Assembly: GCA_002337055.1 (NCBI GenBank)
Contig: DDFG01000001.1
Location: forward strand, 173,061-237,060
Source: Betaproteobacteria bacterium UBA1934
GTDB taxonomy: Bacteria > Pseudomonadota > Gammaproteobacteria > Burkholderiales > Rhodocyclaceae
DNA: 64,000 nt
Reading direction: 5' to 3'
The notes beneath the pieces were generated by a model. That model did no database searches and had not been told where the DNA came from. It saw nothing but the letters and a program-made list of their open reading frames with translations. Positions 7,615-17,327 of this stretch are shown here, piece by piece. The number at the start of each line of letters is the position of its first letter. Within the stretch, counting starts at the first letter, position 1. The position numbers and the translations under genes are program-made.

Positions 7615-8324
7615 GCGACACCTTGTTCAACCTCACCGGCGTAGAACGCCATTTCGCGCTCGGCGAAACCACGGTACACGCGCTGCGTGGTATCGACCTG
7701 ACCGTGCAGCGCGGCGAATCCGTCGCCATCTGGGGGCCTTCCGGCAGCGGCAAGTCGACCCTGCTTAATCTGCTCGGCCTGATCGATGAACCCGATGCCG
7801 GCAGCCTGCATTTCGACGGCGAAGATGTGCATGCGCTTGCCGACAACAAGCTTACCGATTGTCGCAATCGCAAGATTGGCTTCGTTTTTCAGGGTTTCAA
7901 TCTGGTGCCGGTGCTGACCGCGCTGGAAAACGTGATGTTGCCGCTGCAAATTCGCGGCCTCGGGCACAGCGAAGCGCGCAACCGCGCCAGCGCCTGGCTC
8001 GATCACGTCGGCCTGGCCCGCTTCGCGGCCTTTTTGCCGGACAAACTCTCCGGCGGCCAGCGCCAGCGCGTGGCGATTGCACGGGCGTTGGTGATCGACC
8101 CGATGCTGGTCATTGCCGACGAGCCGACGGCGAATCTCGATTCCGAAAACAGCCGGGCGGTCATCGACCTGTTGCAGCAGATGAACCGCGAGACCGGTGT
8201 CACCTGCGTCTTTTCCACCCACGACCCGCGATTGCTCGACCATGTGCCGCGCCATGTGCGTCTGGCCGACGGGTTGATCGAATCGGATGTATGCCATTCC
8301 GCCACCGGAGCGAAGCCGCAATGA
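7611..8324 (+). CDS. ABC transporter ATPase, LolD/MacB type
   Basis: This is a 237-aa nucleotide-binding protein. Walker A is GPSGSGKST (42-50), the Q-loop is Q94, the signature is LSGGQ (146-150), Walker B is LVIADE (166-171) and the switch histidine is H204. The length and the form of Walker B with ANLDS match the LolD/MacB/FtsE group, which works with FtsX-type permeases in extracting lipoproteins or exporting substrates from the inner membrane rather than importing. It overlaps the permease gene by four bases (ATGA), so the two are made together. The cassette also has a LolA-like protein and a beta-barrel. Confidence 0.93.
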   Translation: MSDTLFNLTGVERHFALGETTVHALRGIDLTVQRGESVAIWGPSGSGKSTLLNLLGLIDEPDAGSLHFDGEDVHALADNKLTDCRNRKIGFVFQGFNLVPVLTALENVMLPLQIRGLGHSEARNRASAWLDHVGLARFAAFLPDKLSGGQRQRVAIARALVIDPMLVIADEPTANLDSENSRAVIDLLQQMNRETGVTCVFSTHDPRLLDHVPRHVRLADGLIESDVCHSATGAKPQ

Positions 8325-9547
8325 ACACTCTCAAACTTGGCCTGCGCAACCTGCGCCGCAACTTCCGCCGCAGCCTTACCACGGCGCTCAGCATCGCTTT
8401 CGGCTTTGCCGCCGTGGCGCTCTTTTCCGGCTACACCAAACTGATCTATCTCGGGCTGACCGAACAGGCCGTGCATGGCGAACTGATCGGCCACCTCACG
8501 CTCAGCAAGAAGGGCATGAAGCAGGAAGGGCGGCTGCATCCCGAACGCTATCTGCTGCGCGCCGAGGAGATCACCCGTATCAAGGAGATCATCCAGCGCG
8601 AATTGCCCGGCGCGCAGGTGGCGCCGCGGCTGAATCTTTCCGGCTTGGCCTCGAACGGCCGCATCAGCACCATCTTTCTGGCCGACGGCGTCGCGCCGGA
8701 CGACATGCGCGTGCTGCGTGGCCCGCGTCACAGCGACATCGGTGCGTTGTCGCCGACGGCGCCACAAGGCGTGACCATGGCACGCGGTCTGGCGGCGCTG
8801 CTGGGGCTCAAGGACGGCGACGATCTCTCGCTGTTGGTCAGTACCGTGCATGGGCAGGCCAATGCGGCCGACGCCAGCATCGTCAACACCTACACCACCG
8901 GCAACGCGGGCCTGGAAGACAAAGCCGTCTTCTTGCCGCTGGCGCTGGCGCAGTCCCTGTACGACGCCACCGACCGTGCCGACCGTCTGACCATCCTGCT
9001 GCCCGACATCGCCGCGACCGACGCGGCACGCAAGCAACTGGTCGCCGCCGCAACCGCTTCCGGGCTGGATGTCGAGGTGGAAACCTGGCAGGAACTCTCG
9101 GCCTTCTACCGCCAGGTCAAAGGCATGTTCGACATGATCTTCACCTTCATTCTCGCCATCGTGCTGGCTATCGTGGTGATGAGCGTGACCAACGCCATGA
9201 GCATGAGCGTGGTCGAGCGGACGCGCGAAATCGGTACGCTGCGGGCCATCGGGTTGCGCCGCCTGGGTGTCGTCCGGCTGTTTGTCACCGAGGCTATGTT
9301 GCTGGTCGGCATCGGTTGCCTGAGCGGTCTGGCGCTCACACTGCTGGTGCGCGCCGGGGTCAATGCGGCGGATATCACCTATGTCCCGCCCAACGGCACG
9401 GGCCGCATTCCGCTGCTGGTCGGCATCGACGCCGGCAAGATGATCTTTACCTTCGTGCTGCTGGCCGTGCTCGGTCTGGTGGCGTCGCTGTTCCCGGCGC
9501 GTCGCGCTGCCCGTCAGGCGATCACCGTGTCGCTGGCGCATGTTTAA
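8321..9547 (+). CDS. FtsX/MacB-type ABC permease
   Basis: This 408-aa membrane protein has one N-terminal helix (about 18-40), a large periplasmic domain (about 45-265) and three C-terminal helices. The first C-terminal helix follows KGMFDMIFTF, and the block carries the FtsX signature with VVERTREIGTLRAIG, where the coupling helix contacts the ATPase. The last helix ends in FPARRAAR. It overlaps the ATPase gene start-to-stop. Single-permease cassettes of this type act as homodimers. Together with the LolA-like gene that follows, a role in moving a lipoprotein or lipid towards the outer membrane is inferred. The cargo is not known. Confidence 0.9.
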   Translation: MNTLKLGLRNLRRNFRRSLTTALSIAFGFAAVALFSGYTKLIYLGLTEQAVHGELIGHLTLSKKGMKQEGRLHPERYLLRAEEITRIKEIIQRELPGAQVAPRLNLSGLASNGRISTIFLADGVAPDDMRVLRGPRHSDIGALSPTAPQGVTMARGLAALLGLKDGDDLSLLVSTVHGQANAADASIVNTYTTGNAGLEDKAVFLPLALAQSLYDATDRADRLTILLPDIAATDAARKQLVAAATASGLDVEVETWQELSAFYRQVKGMFDMIFTFILAIVLAIVVMSVTNAMSMSVVERTREIGTLRAIGLRRLGVVRLFVTEAMLLVGIGCLSGLALTLLVRAGVNAADITYVPPNGTGRIPLLVGIDAGKMIFTFVLLAVLGLVASLFPARRAARQAITVSLAHV

Positions 9548-9560
9548 GAGGAGCTGTGTG

Positions 9561-10301
9561 ATGAAACGACTGATAACCTGCCTGGCCATCGGGATGGTCT
9601 GCCTGCCCGCTATGGCGGCGGATCTCGATCCGGTTACTTTGCTCAAAAAAACCGATCAGGCGCGCGGCGGCGGGCTGCCCGGGCTGACCTGGGAAATCCG
9701 CTCGCAAAACAGCGGCAGCCTGGTCAATGACGACGATCCGCCGATGCGGCTGCAAGTCAAGGCGTCGGACAACGCCAGCATGGCTGAGACGCTGGAGCCG
9801 CTGCGCAGCAAGGGGGCGCGCATTTTGCAAGTGGATCGCAATATGTGGATTACCAAGCCGGGCCTGAAGAAACCGGTGCCGATCTCGCCACGCCAGCGGC
9901 TGACCGGCCAGGCGGCCATCGGCGACATCGCGGCGACCAACTATGTGCGCGACTACACGCCGACCTTCCTGCGCGAGGAACTGATCGAGGGCGAGCGCTG
10001 CATTGTGCTCGATCTGGCCGCCAACACCCGTCAGGCGACCTACGACAAGGTCACCTACTGGATTTCCGCCAGCCGCCAATTGGCGGTCAAGGCCGAATTC
10101 CAGTCGCTTTCGGGCAAAAAACTGAAATCGGCGGTGTTCGAATATCGCAATCGCGTCGACCATGGTGGCAAGCCGATTCCCTTCGTCAGCCGCATGGTGA
10201 TCGCCGACGCCCTGACTGATGCCAAGACCACGCTGGAATACAGCCACGTCGTGGTCAAGCCGGTGGCGGCCAGCGAATTCGATCCGGGTAATCTGGAATG
10301 A
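9561..10301 (+). CDS. Outer membrane lipoprotein-sorting (LolA-like) protein
   Basis: This 246-aa periplasmic protein has a signal peptide ending at about residue 20 (LPAMAA). The mature part resembles the COG2834 'outer membrane lipoprotein-sorting protein' family, with GERCIVLDLAANTRQATYDKVTYWI and a run of short beta-strands such as KSAVFEYRN and PFVSRMVI. The start at 9561 has GAGGAG eight bases upstream; a start at 9540 would overlap the permease gene end and lacks the signal peptide context. It overlaps the beta-barrel gene by four bases (ATGA). By analogy with LolA it would carry a hydrophobic cargo from the permease across the periplasm. Confidence 0.78.
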   Translation: MKRLITCLAIGMVCLPAMAADLDPVTLLKKTDQARGGGLPGLTWEIRSQNSGSLVNDDDPPMRLQVKASDNASMAETLEPLRSKGARILQVDRNMWITKPGLKKPVPISPRQRLTGQAAIGDIAATNYVRDYTPTFLREELIEGERCIVLDLAANTRQATYDKVTYWISASRQLAVKAEFQSLSGKKLKSAVFEYRNRVDHGGKPIPFVSRMVIADALTDAKTTLEYSHVVVKPVAASEFDPGNLE

Positions 10302-11548
10302 GACGGCTCGCCCTGTGCTTGCTCGCCGTTGCGGCCACCAGTGCGGGTGCCGACGATTTCAAGCTGACTGGCAACCTTGAGATCTGGGGCTACGCCACCG
10401 CGCTGGATCGCGCGCAGGGCAGCCCCTACAACCCGGACAACCGGGTTGCCCGGATGCCCGCTACGCAATGGACGCTGGAATCGCGGCTGAATCTGCGCCT
10501 GCGCGACGAAACCAGCGAGTTCGTGCTGCGGCCGCGCCTGCTGCAACAGCACGACATCGGTCGGCCCGGCGATCCCGACACGAGCGACGCCTGGCTGAAT
10601 CAGGCGTTTCTGCGCCAGCGCCTGACACCGGCATGGACGTTGGTGGCCGGGCGTGAGTTGTTGAGCTGGGGGCCGGCGAGCTTTCGCTCGCCCAGTTCGC
10701 CGCTCTATTTCGACGCCGGCCGGACCAATCCTATGCGCGATGTTTCCGGCGTCGATCTGGTGCGCCTGGCCTATACCGAGGGGCGCTGGGGTGCCACGCT
10801 AGCACATGTCGTTGGGGACGCGCGGCTGACCGACGACCCGGTGCGGACGCCGATGAATCTCGCCAAGGCCGACTATCGCGGCGAGGACAACCAGGCTGCC
10901 GTCGTCGTTGCCGACCGGGTGCAGGGCGCGGTCTTTGTCGGCGCCTACGCGCTGCAAAACATCGGCGATGCCTGGATGCTGTATGGCGAAATCGGCCATG
11001 GGCGCCGTCCGCACGGGCTCGACCTGGCCACGCCGGGCGCGGAGCCGCCCATTCTGTCGCTGTCGCCCGCACCGGCGCGCACCAGCGCCTTGCTCGGTGC
11101 CAACTACACGCTGGAAAACGGACAGACGCTCTTGCTGGAAGCGCTCTACGACGGGCATGGTTTGTCGCGCGACGAATCACGCCGGCTGGCCGCGCGCGTC
11201 GAGGCATTGGCGGCGTCCTGGCGCACCCCGCTGCGCACGCCCACGGCAGCGGCCAACCTCGGTCAGTTGGGGCGGGCCTTGTCCACTTCGCCCTCGCTGC
11301 TCGGGCGTGACTACTTGGCCGTGCAATGGCAGAGCAATCCGCAGGAAGGCAACCAGTTCTGGCGTGTGGGCTGGGTTGGCAACCTGACTGACCACAGCCA
11401 CCAGCTGAGCGCCTACTATGAGCGCAACCTCGCCACACGCTGGAGCGTGTTCGTCTCGACGACGATCAATCGTGGCGGCGAAGCCAGCGAGGCGGTGCGC
11501 CAGACCATTGGCAACGTGGTGGCCGGATTCAAGTTCTTCGTCATGTAA
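10298..11548 (+). CDS. Outer membrane beta-barrel protein of the ABC cassette
   Basis: This 416-aa protein has a short signal peptide (ending near SAGA) and then alternating amphipathic strands with many aromatic and Gly residues, as in an outer membrane barrel (LNLRLRDE, LVAGRELLSWGP, VGAYALQNIG, LLEALYDGHG). The last residues, NVVAGFKFFVM, end in a hydrophobic residue, as in proteins inserted by the BAM complex, though not with the usual Phe. I do not recognise the family. The four-base overlap with the LolA-like gene and the lack of any gap argue that it works with the ABC-LolA module, perhaps as the outer membrane acceptor. Confidence 0.72.
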   Translation: MRRLALCLLAVAATSAGADDFKLTGNLEIWGYATALDRAQGSPYNPDNRVARMPATQWTLESRLNLRLRDETSEFVLRPRLLQQHDIGRPGDPDTSDAWLNQAFLRQRLTPAWTLVAGRELLSWGPASFRSPSSPLYFDAGRTNPMRDVSGVDLVRLAYTEGRWGATLAHVVGDARLTDDPVRTPMNLAKADYRGEDNQAAVVVADRVQGAVFVGAYALQNIGDAWMLYGEIGHGRRPHGLDLATPGAEPPILSLSPAPARTSALLGANYTLENGQTLLLEALYDGHGLSRDESRRLAARVEALAASWRTPLRTPTAAANLGQLGRALSTSPSLLGRDYLAVQWQSNPQEGNQFWRVGWVGNLTDHSHQLSAYYERNLATRWSVFVSTTINRGGEASEAVRQTIGNVVAGFKFFVM

Positions 11549-11611
11549 ATCGCTTGCCAAGTACCGGGTGGGTCGTCAGAATCGCTGCGAATTCATTCCA
11601 GAAGGCGACCC

Positions 11612-13381
11612 ATGGCAACCCATCCGGATTTTGAACGTTACAAAGCGTTTTTTCAGGCCGGGCAATATGACGAGGCGCTGGCGACGCTGGAGACGCTGTT
11701 CGCGGCGTTTCCCCTGTCGGTCTCGCTGCACTGGCACCGCGCGCTGTGCCTGGAAAAGCTCGATCGCTATGACGACATGGCCGCGGCACTCGACGCCTTT
11801 CTCGACAAGCAACCCGATTACACGCCGGCGATCCTCAAGCGGGTGGAATACAGCGAGGTCTGGCTCGAAGCGGCGGCGCCGTATCCGCAAGACCCGGACG
11901 AAGAGGGGATCGCCGCGAGCGAGCGTACGGCGCGGCAACAGGCCGCCGGACGGCGCGAGGCGCTGGAGCGCGAACGGGCGACAATGAACGAAGCCGCCTT
12001 GCGGCGCGTACTGGAACGGGAGCCCGACCAGGCGGAGGCGCTGTACCGGCTTTCCGGCCTCCTGCGTTTTCGTCTGGACGAGGCGCGCAGCGAGGCGAGC
12101 GATGCGGAAGCCCGCGCGATGCTCGACAAGGCTATCAGCCTGGCGCCCGATGTCGCCGACTACCGTCTGGCGCGTGCCGAGCTGCGGCGCGGCGAGGCGT
12201 ATGTGCAGATTGACGGTGACACCGCGCCAAGCGACCCCGGAATCGTCACGACCATGCTGGGCGTGCATTTTCGCCGCGATCTGCTGACGCAGGCGGCCGA
12301 AGACTATGATTTTTGCTGGAAGAATGGCGGTGAAACCCGCCATGCCATGCAACAGGCCGGTATCCTGCACGACCTGGGCCGGTACGACGAGGCGCTCAAG
12401 CTTTTCGACGAGGTGCTGGCGAAGTTGCCCGCCGACGACCCGCGCCGCGAATTGATCCTCGCGCGGCGGGCACGGTCGGAGAACAACGGCGCCGGCGAGC
12501 GCGAAGAGATGGCCCGTCTGCTTGAGGCAGGCGTGGAGGAAACGCCGCCCGGCAAGGATCGCACGCACGCCGAACACATGGCGGCGCAGGCCATGCTCGG
12601 GGCCGCCGAGGCGGTCCGGCGCGGCGTTGGGGTGAGCAAAGCGGTGTCCAGCCATGTCAGCGACGATCCGGAAACCATGGCGGCGATGAACATCGCTCGA
12701 CAGCTTATTGCCGTGGCCAATGAACCGCCGCCGCAGTTGGAGGCGGTCAATCCCGCCGCCTACCCTGCCTACCAGCGAAAGCATTGCGACGCCACCGAAC
12801 GCGCGGCGACGAAGATCGGTCTGCAAAAGATTGCCGACGCCGAGGCGCGCGCGCTGTTCAACATGCTGGGTAGCCATGTATTGCTGCGGGTGTTCAGCAA
12901 TGTAGAGGGCGATATCGGTATGGCGAGTTTTGCCATGAAGCCCAAGCGGCAGGGGTTGATCATCTTTCTTGTCATGCTGCTGACCGGAAAATGGAAAGTG
13001 CAGCGCATGGTCGAATGTGTGTCGCAGTTCGAAGATGGCACCCTGATCACGACGCAACCGGAAAGCATTTCGCCCTTTGAGTATGGCGGCAAGATCCACA
13101 TGAACAAACTGGCCCGGGATGCGGATGTGGGTGACATCTACCAAGCGCACGCGCAGGCGGTTGCCGCGTTCCGCGCCGCTCATCCAGAGGTCAGGCCGAT
13201 GATCGTCAAGGATCTGGCTGGTGTGGAGTCACGCTGGATCGCCGGGCAGCAAAGCAAGGCCGCTTACCGAAAATCCGTTGGCTACGCGACCGACAACGAG
13301 CTTCGCCGCCTGCTTGGCGCGCATTTCGACCGATTTGCAGACAAGGTGAGAGCGCATTTGCACGCGATGGCCGGGGAGTAA
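11612..13381 (+). CDS. Large TPR-containing protein, function unknown
   Basis: This 589-aa protein without a signal peptide has tetratricopeptide-like repeats in the first half (FFQAGQYDEALATLETL, DDMAAALDAFLD, DLGRYDEALKLFDEVLAKLP). The second half (about 350-589) has no recognised repeat but contains a hydrophobic stretch (GLIIFLVMLLTG, about 450). The ATG follows an AAGGCGA site. It lies 63 bp after the beta-barrel gene on the same strand, so it may be the last gene of that unit or a separate one. No catalytic motif is visible and the role is unknown. Confidence 0.75.
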   Translation: MATHPDFERYKAFFQAGQYDEALATLETLFAAFPLSVSLHWHRALCLEKLDRYDDMAAALDAFLDKQPDYTPAILKRVEYSEVWLEAAAPYPQDPDEEGIAASERTARQQAAGRREALERERATMNEAALRRVLEREPDQAEALYRLSGLLRFRLDEARSEASDAEARAMLDKAISLAPDVADYRLARAELRRGEAYVQIDGDTAPSDPGIVTTMLGVHFRRDLLTQAAEDYDFCWKNGGETRHAMQQAGILHDLGRYDEALKLFDEVLAKLPADDPRRELILARRARSENNGAGEREEMARLLEAGVEETPPGKDRTHAEHMAAQAMLGAAEAVRRGVGVSKAVSSHVSDDPETMAAMNIARQLIAVANEPPPQLEAVNPAAYPAYQRKHCDATERAATKIGLQKIADAEARALFNMLGSHVLLRVFSNVEGDIGMASFAMKPKRQGLIIFLVMLLTGKWKVQRMVECVSQFEDGTLITTQPESISPFEYGGKIHMNKLARDADVGDIYQAHAQAVAAFRAAHPEVRPMIVKDLAGVESRWIAGQQSKAAYRKSVGYATDNELRRLLGAHFDRFADKVRAHLHAMAGE

Positions 13382-13429
13382 CGCGCTTCCGGCCATCCGG
13401 CCGGGAGCGCGGCGGCGACAACCGGCGCG

Positions 13430-14392
13430 TTATCGCGTAATCGGCTTCAGGCGGTCGATGGCCGAGACGTCGACCCAGAACAGGGTATTGCCCTGGCTGC
13501 TGTGACGGGTGAAAAACAGGATGTGCCCATCTGCCGAGAGGTGCGCGCCGTATTCGTCGTCGGCGGTGTTGAACGCCGGGCCGAGCTTGATCGCCTCGCC
13601 CCAGCCGCCTTGTGGCGCGCGGAAACTGACGTAGAGGTCGGCACTCTTTAGATCGCGCGCCGAATAGAACACGAGAAATCGGCCATCCGGCGCGATGCAC
13701 GGGTCGCCGTCGTAGTCGCTGGCGTTGATCGGGGCCGGGAGGGTGGTCAGGGTGACGGCGCCAGAGGCATCCGTGATCACCTGATAAATCTGCATCCGGC
13801 CGCTCCGGCCGCGTCCGAAATAACGGGTGCCGTCGCGCGCGACGCTGCTGCGGAATTCATCCGCGTCGCTGTTGACTGGCGCCGGCAAGCGGCTGGGCAC
13901 GCCCCATTCGCCATTCCGCTCACGCCGCACCTGCCAGAGATCCTTCGATTCGCCCGCCCTCTGGCCGGTGAAGGTCAGCGTGTCGCCGTCGGCCGAATAC
14001 ACCGGTTCGTGGCAGTAGGCGAATCCGGCGGCGAATCGAGCCGGCTCGGGCTGTTGCCAGTGGTCGCCACGTCGTTCGGAACGATACAGGGTCGCCCGCG
14101 AATAGTCGGCGGCGCCAACGGAGAAAAAGAGTTCCCGGCCATCCGGCGAGAAGGCCAGAGCTTCGACCCAGGGGCTGAACGCGGCAAGTATTTCGGGGGC
14201 AAAGGGGCGAGGCGTATCGCCCGGCGCAGGTTGCCCGAGATAACTGCCCCGCACGGCGGTCGAGCCGTGCATCCAGTCGGCGCGTATGTGGGCCGTACCG
14301 GGCGGCGGATTAGTCACATCGCCGGCCTCGAGGCGAGCGCACGCCGTCGCGCCAGCAAGCAGCAGACAGGCGCAGAGCAGCAGGGCTTTCAT
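13430..14392 (-). CDS. WD40-like beta-propeller protein, exported
   Basis: This 320-aa protein starts at ATG 14392 after a GGAG site. It has a signal with a possible lipobox (ATAC at about 15-18), so it may be a lipoprotein. The mature part is made of repeated propeller blades of the PD40 type: ALAFSPDGRELFFS, EPVYSADGDTLTFTG, CIAPDGRFLVFYSA, HLSADGHILFFTRH. Proteins of this kind act as substrate-binding or scaffold modules, as in TolB. No enzymatic motif was seen. It is divergent from the M16 protease gene across about 180 bp. Confidence 0.85.
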   Translation of the reverse strand: MKALLLCACLLLAGATACARLEAGDVTNPPPGTAHIRADWMHGSTAVRGSYLGQPAPGDTPRPFAPEILAAFSPWVEALAFSPDGRELFFSVGAADYSRATLYRSERRGDHWQQPEPARFAAGFAYCHEPVYSADGDTLTFTGQRAGESKDLWQVRRERNGEWGVPSRLPAPVNSDADEFRSSVARDGTRYFGRGRSGRMQIYQVITDASGAVTLTTLPAPINASDYDGDPCIAPDGRFLVFYSARDLKSADLYVSFRAPQGGWGEAIKLGPAFNTADDEYGAHLSADGHILFFTRHSSQGNTLFWVDVSAIDRLKPITR

Positions 14393-14572
14393 CGGTTCGA
14401 CTCCGTCAAAATGAATGTCGCTGGATGGAATTTGCAGTCTCCTCCCAAACGCAATCATTGAAAAGCCGCCTGTTGACGGCGTACGATGTCGGCGGAATAC
14501 TTCTCCGGGCGCCACTTCAGGCGCGCTCCTTCGCACGCGATCCCTGCCGACCTTTTCGACTGCCTTCTCACT

Positions 14573-17287
14573 ATGAATGCGTTTCTCCGAACCCTTCTGC
14601 TGTCCACTTGCCTCGGCCTCATGGCCCACGGCAGTTATGCCCACACTCTCAAGCCCGTCAACAGCGTCGAAGGCATCGACGAATACCGCCTGGCGAACGG
14701 ATTGCAGGTTTTGCTGGTGCCCGATCAGTCGAAGCCGACCACCACGGTCAACGTCACCTATCGCGTCGGTTCACGACACGAGAATTACGGCGAAACCGGC
14801 ATGGCGCACCTGCTGGAGCACCTGATCTTCAAGGGTAGCCCCAAGCACTCCGACCCATGGAGCGAATTCACCAAACGCGGTCTGGCGGCCAACGGCACGA
14901 CCTGGTTCGACCGCACAAATTACTTCGCCTCCTTCGCCGCCAACGACGAGAACCTCAAGTGGTATCTCGAATGGCAGGCCGACGCGATGGTGAATAGCTT
15001 TATCGCCAAAAAGCACCTCGATACCGAAATGACGGTGGTGCGCAACGAAATGGAGCGCGGCGAGAATTCGCCAGGACGGGTGACCTATCAGCGCGTGCTG
15101 GCCGCGATGTACCAGTGGCACAACTACGGCAAGGACACCATCGGCGCGCGCGCCGATGTCGAAAACGTCAACATCGATCGCCTGAAGGCCTTTTACAAGT
15201 TCTGGTATCAGCCCGACAACGCTACCCTCATCGTTTCCGGCAAGTTCGACGCGAACAAAGTGCTGGACTGGATCGACGTCAGTTTCGGCAAGCTGCCCAA
15301 ACCGGCGCGTATCGTGCCGCCGGCCTATACGCTCGATCCGGCGCAGGATGGCGAACGCAGCGTCACGGTGCGGCGCAAGGGCGGCTCGCCCCTGTCGCTG
15401 GCGGCTTACCATGTGCCGCCCGGCGCGCATCCCGATTTTGCGGCGATCGAAGTGCTCGATTCCATCCTGGCGGATGCGCCCACAGGGCGTCTTCACAAGC
15501 GGCTGGTCGAGGAAACCAAGCTCGCCTCCGCCGTCGGCAGCGCGGGCATGGCCCTGGCCGAACCGGGCTTCGCGTTCGTACAGGCGGTGCTGGCGCCCAA
15601 CGCGTCGCAGGAGCGGATGAACAGCGAGATGCTGGCCGTCGTCGAGGGCTTCGCGCAGCGTCCCGTCACGAGCGAAGAATTGAAGCGCGCCCAGACCCGC
15701 TGGCTGAATCAGTGGGAGAAACTCTTCACCAGTCCTGAACAGGTTGGCATCACGCTGTCGTCAGCCATTGCGCAGGGCGACTGGCGTCTGTTCTTTCTGA
15801 TGCGCGACCGCATCAAGGCATTGACGCCGGAAACGGTTCAGCGCGTGGCGGTCGAATACTTCGTCGCGTCGAACCGCACGCTGGGCCAATATCTGCCGAC
15901 CGAAACGCCGGTACGCGCGCCGGTGCCGGCGTTTGTCGATGTAGCAGCCCAGATCAAGACTTTTGTGCCGCAAGCGGCCGTGGCGCAAGCGGCCGCTTTC
16001 GAGGCGACGCCCGAAAACCTGGATCGCCAGGCGATCCGCCGGCAGCTACCGACGGGCCTCAAACTGACCCTGCTCGCCAAGTCCACGCGTGGCGAAGCCG
16101 TGCGCGGCTCATTGAACCTGCAATTGGGCGATGCGGCCTCGTTGCTAGGTAAGGAAAGCGTCGCCGGTATGGCGGCGGCGATGCTCCGGATGGGTACTGC
16201 GACCAAGACGCGCGAGCAGTTGAAGGATGCGCTCGACGCGGCCAAGGTCGAGGTACAGATCAGTGCAGCGGCCGCTGACCGAGTGAGTGTTTCGTGGAGC
16301 ACCAAGCGCGAATTTGCGGCGCCGGCCATTGCGCTGATCGCCGAGATGCTGCGCAGCCCGCGATTCGAGCCAGCGGCGCTGGAAGAGCTGCGCGCCCAGA
16401 GCCTGACCGGCTTGCAGTTCCAGAAAGGCAATCCCGAAAGTTTGGCGCCGCGGGCAGTCAATATTGCGCTCAACAACGTTCCGCGCGGCCATGTGCACCA
16501 CGCGCGCAGCTTCGAAGAGGAAGATGCCGACGTCAAGGCGGTCACGCTGGATGAGGTCAAGGCCTTTCATGCAGCCTTTTACGGCGCCAACCAGGCGCAA
16601 ATGTCGCTGGTCGGCGATTTTGACCCCCAGGCCGTCAGTTCGGCGGTTCTAGCCGGTTTTGGCGACTGGAAAGCGCGCGCCGGCTATGTCCGCATTCCGC
16701 AAGTGGCGAACGAAAAAGCCGGCGCAATCCAGTTGCTGCGCACGCCGGACAAGCAGAATGCCATGTTGATGGGCGAACTGCCGATGACGCTGAAAGACGA
16801 TCATCCGGATTATCCGGCGCTGGTGCTGGCCAATCACATGCTCGGAGGCGGCGGCAGTTCCCGCCTGTGGGTGCGCATCCGCGAGCGCGAAGGTTTGTCT
16901 TATGGCACGGGAACGGGCGTCAGCCTGAGCGCCGAAGACCCCTACGGAAGCTGGTATGTGTATGCCATCTTTGCGCCGCAGAACCGCGAGAAGGTCGAGG
17001 CGGCCCTGCGCGACGAAGTGGCGAAGGTGCTGAAGGAGGGTTTCACTGCCAAGGAGCTTGAAGAAGCCAAAACCGCGTTGCTCAATCAACGCCGCCTGTC
17101 GTTGGCGCAGGACGCCACGGTGGCCGGCATGTTGAGCCGTCAGGCGCGGCTCGGCCGCACCTTTGAGCGCGAGCGCCAGCTTGATGCGGCGATCCAGAAG
17201 GCGGATTTGCAGCAGGTGAACGAGGCACTGCGCCGCCACTTCAGGCTGGAGGGTTTCCAGTTGGTTTTTGCGGGCGATTTCAAATAG
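14573..17287 (+). CDS. M16 family zinc metallopeptidase (pitrilysin type)
   Basis: This 904-aa exported protease has a signal peptide (residues 1-23, ending in YAHT). The zinc motif is HLLEH (79-83), within GMAHLLEHLIFKGSPKHSD, as in pitrilysin and related M16 enzymes. The C-terminal half carries a second M16 domain without the zinc site (NMLGGGGSSRLWVRIREREG), so the chain is a single-polypeptide two-domain form. The ATG at 14573 is preferred to an upstream in-frame start because the signal peptide starts there. It is followed by an alpha/beta hydrolase gene on the same strand 40 bp later. Periplasmic or extracellular cleavage of peptides is the likely role. Confidence 0.93.
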   Translation: MNAFLRTLLLSTCLGLMAHGSYAHTLKPVNSVEGIDEYRLANGLQVLLVPDQSKPTTTVNVTYRVGSRHENYGETGMAHLLEHLIFKGSPKHSDPWSEFTKRGLAANGTTWFDRTNYFASFAANDENLKWYLEWQADAMVNSFIAKKHLDTEMTVVRNEMERGENSPGRVTYQRVLAAMYQWHNYGKDTIGARADVENVNIDRLKAFYKFWYQPDNATLIVSGKFDANKVLDWIDVSFGKLPKPARIVPPAYTLDPAQDGERSVTVRRKGGSPLSLAAYHVPPGAHPDFAAIEVLDSILADAPTGRLHKRLVEETKLASAVGSAGMALAEPGFAFVQAVLAPNASQERMNSEMLAVVEGFAQRPVTSEELKRAQTRWLNQWEKLFTSPEQVGITLSSAIAQGDWRLFFLMRDRIKALTPETVQRVAVEYFVASNRTLGQYLPTETPVRAPVPAFVDVAAQIKTFVPQAAVAQAAAFEATPENLDRQAIRRQLPTGLKLTLLAKSTRGEAVRGSLNLQLGDAASLLGKESVAGMAAAMLRMGTATKTREQLKDALDAAKVEVQISAAAADRVSVSWSTKREFAAPAIALIAEMLRSPRFEPAALEELRAQSLTGLQFQKGNPESLAPRAVNIALNNVPRGHVHHARSFEEEDADVKAVTLDEVKAFHAAFYGANQAQMSLVGDFDPQAVSSAVLAGFGDWKARAGYVRIPQVANEKAGAIQLLRTPDKQNAMLMGELPMTLKDDHPDYPALVLANHMLGGGGSSRLWVRIREREGLSYGTGTGVSLSAEDPYGSWYVYAIFAPQNREKVEAALRDEVAKVLKEGFTAKELEEAKTALLNQRRLSLAQDATVAGMLSRQARLGRTFERERQLDAAIQKADLQQVNEALRRHFRLEGFQLVFAGDFK

Positions 17288-17327
17288 GAGAGGGTCGACC
17301 CCACTCGCTCGGCCCGGAGGCATTGCG

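Noticed and set aside
14394..14407. GGTTCGACTCC resembling a tRNA T-arm
   Set aside because: No acceptor or anticodon arms surround it, and it lies in the ribosome-binding region of the propeller gene.
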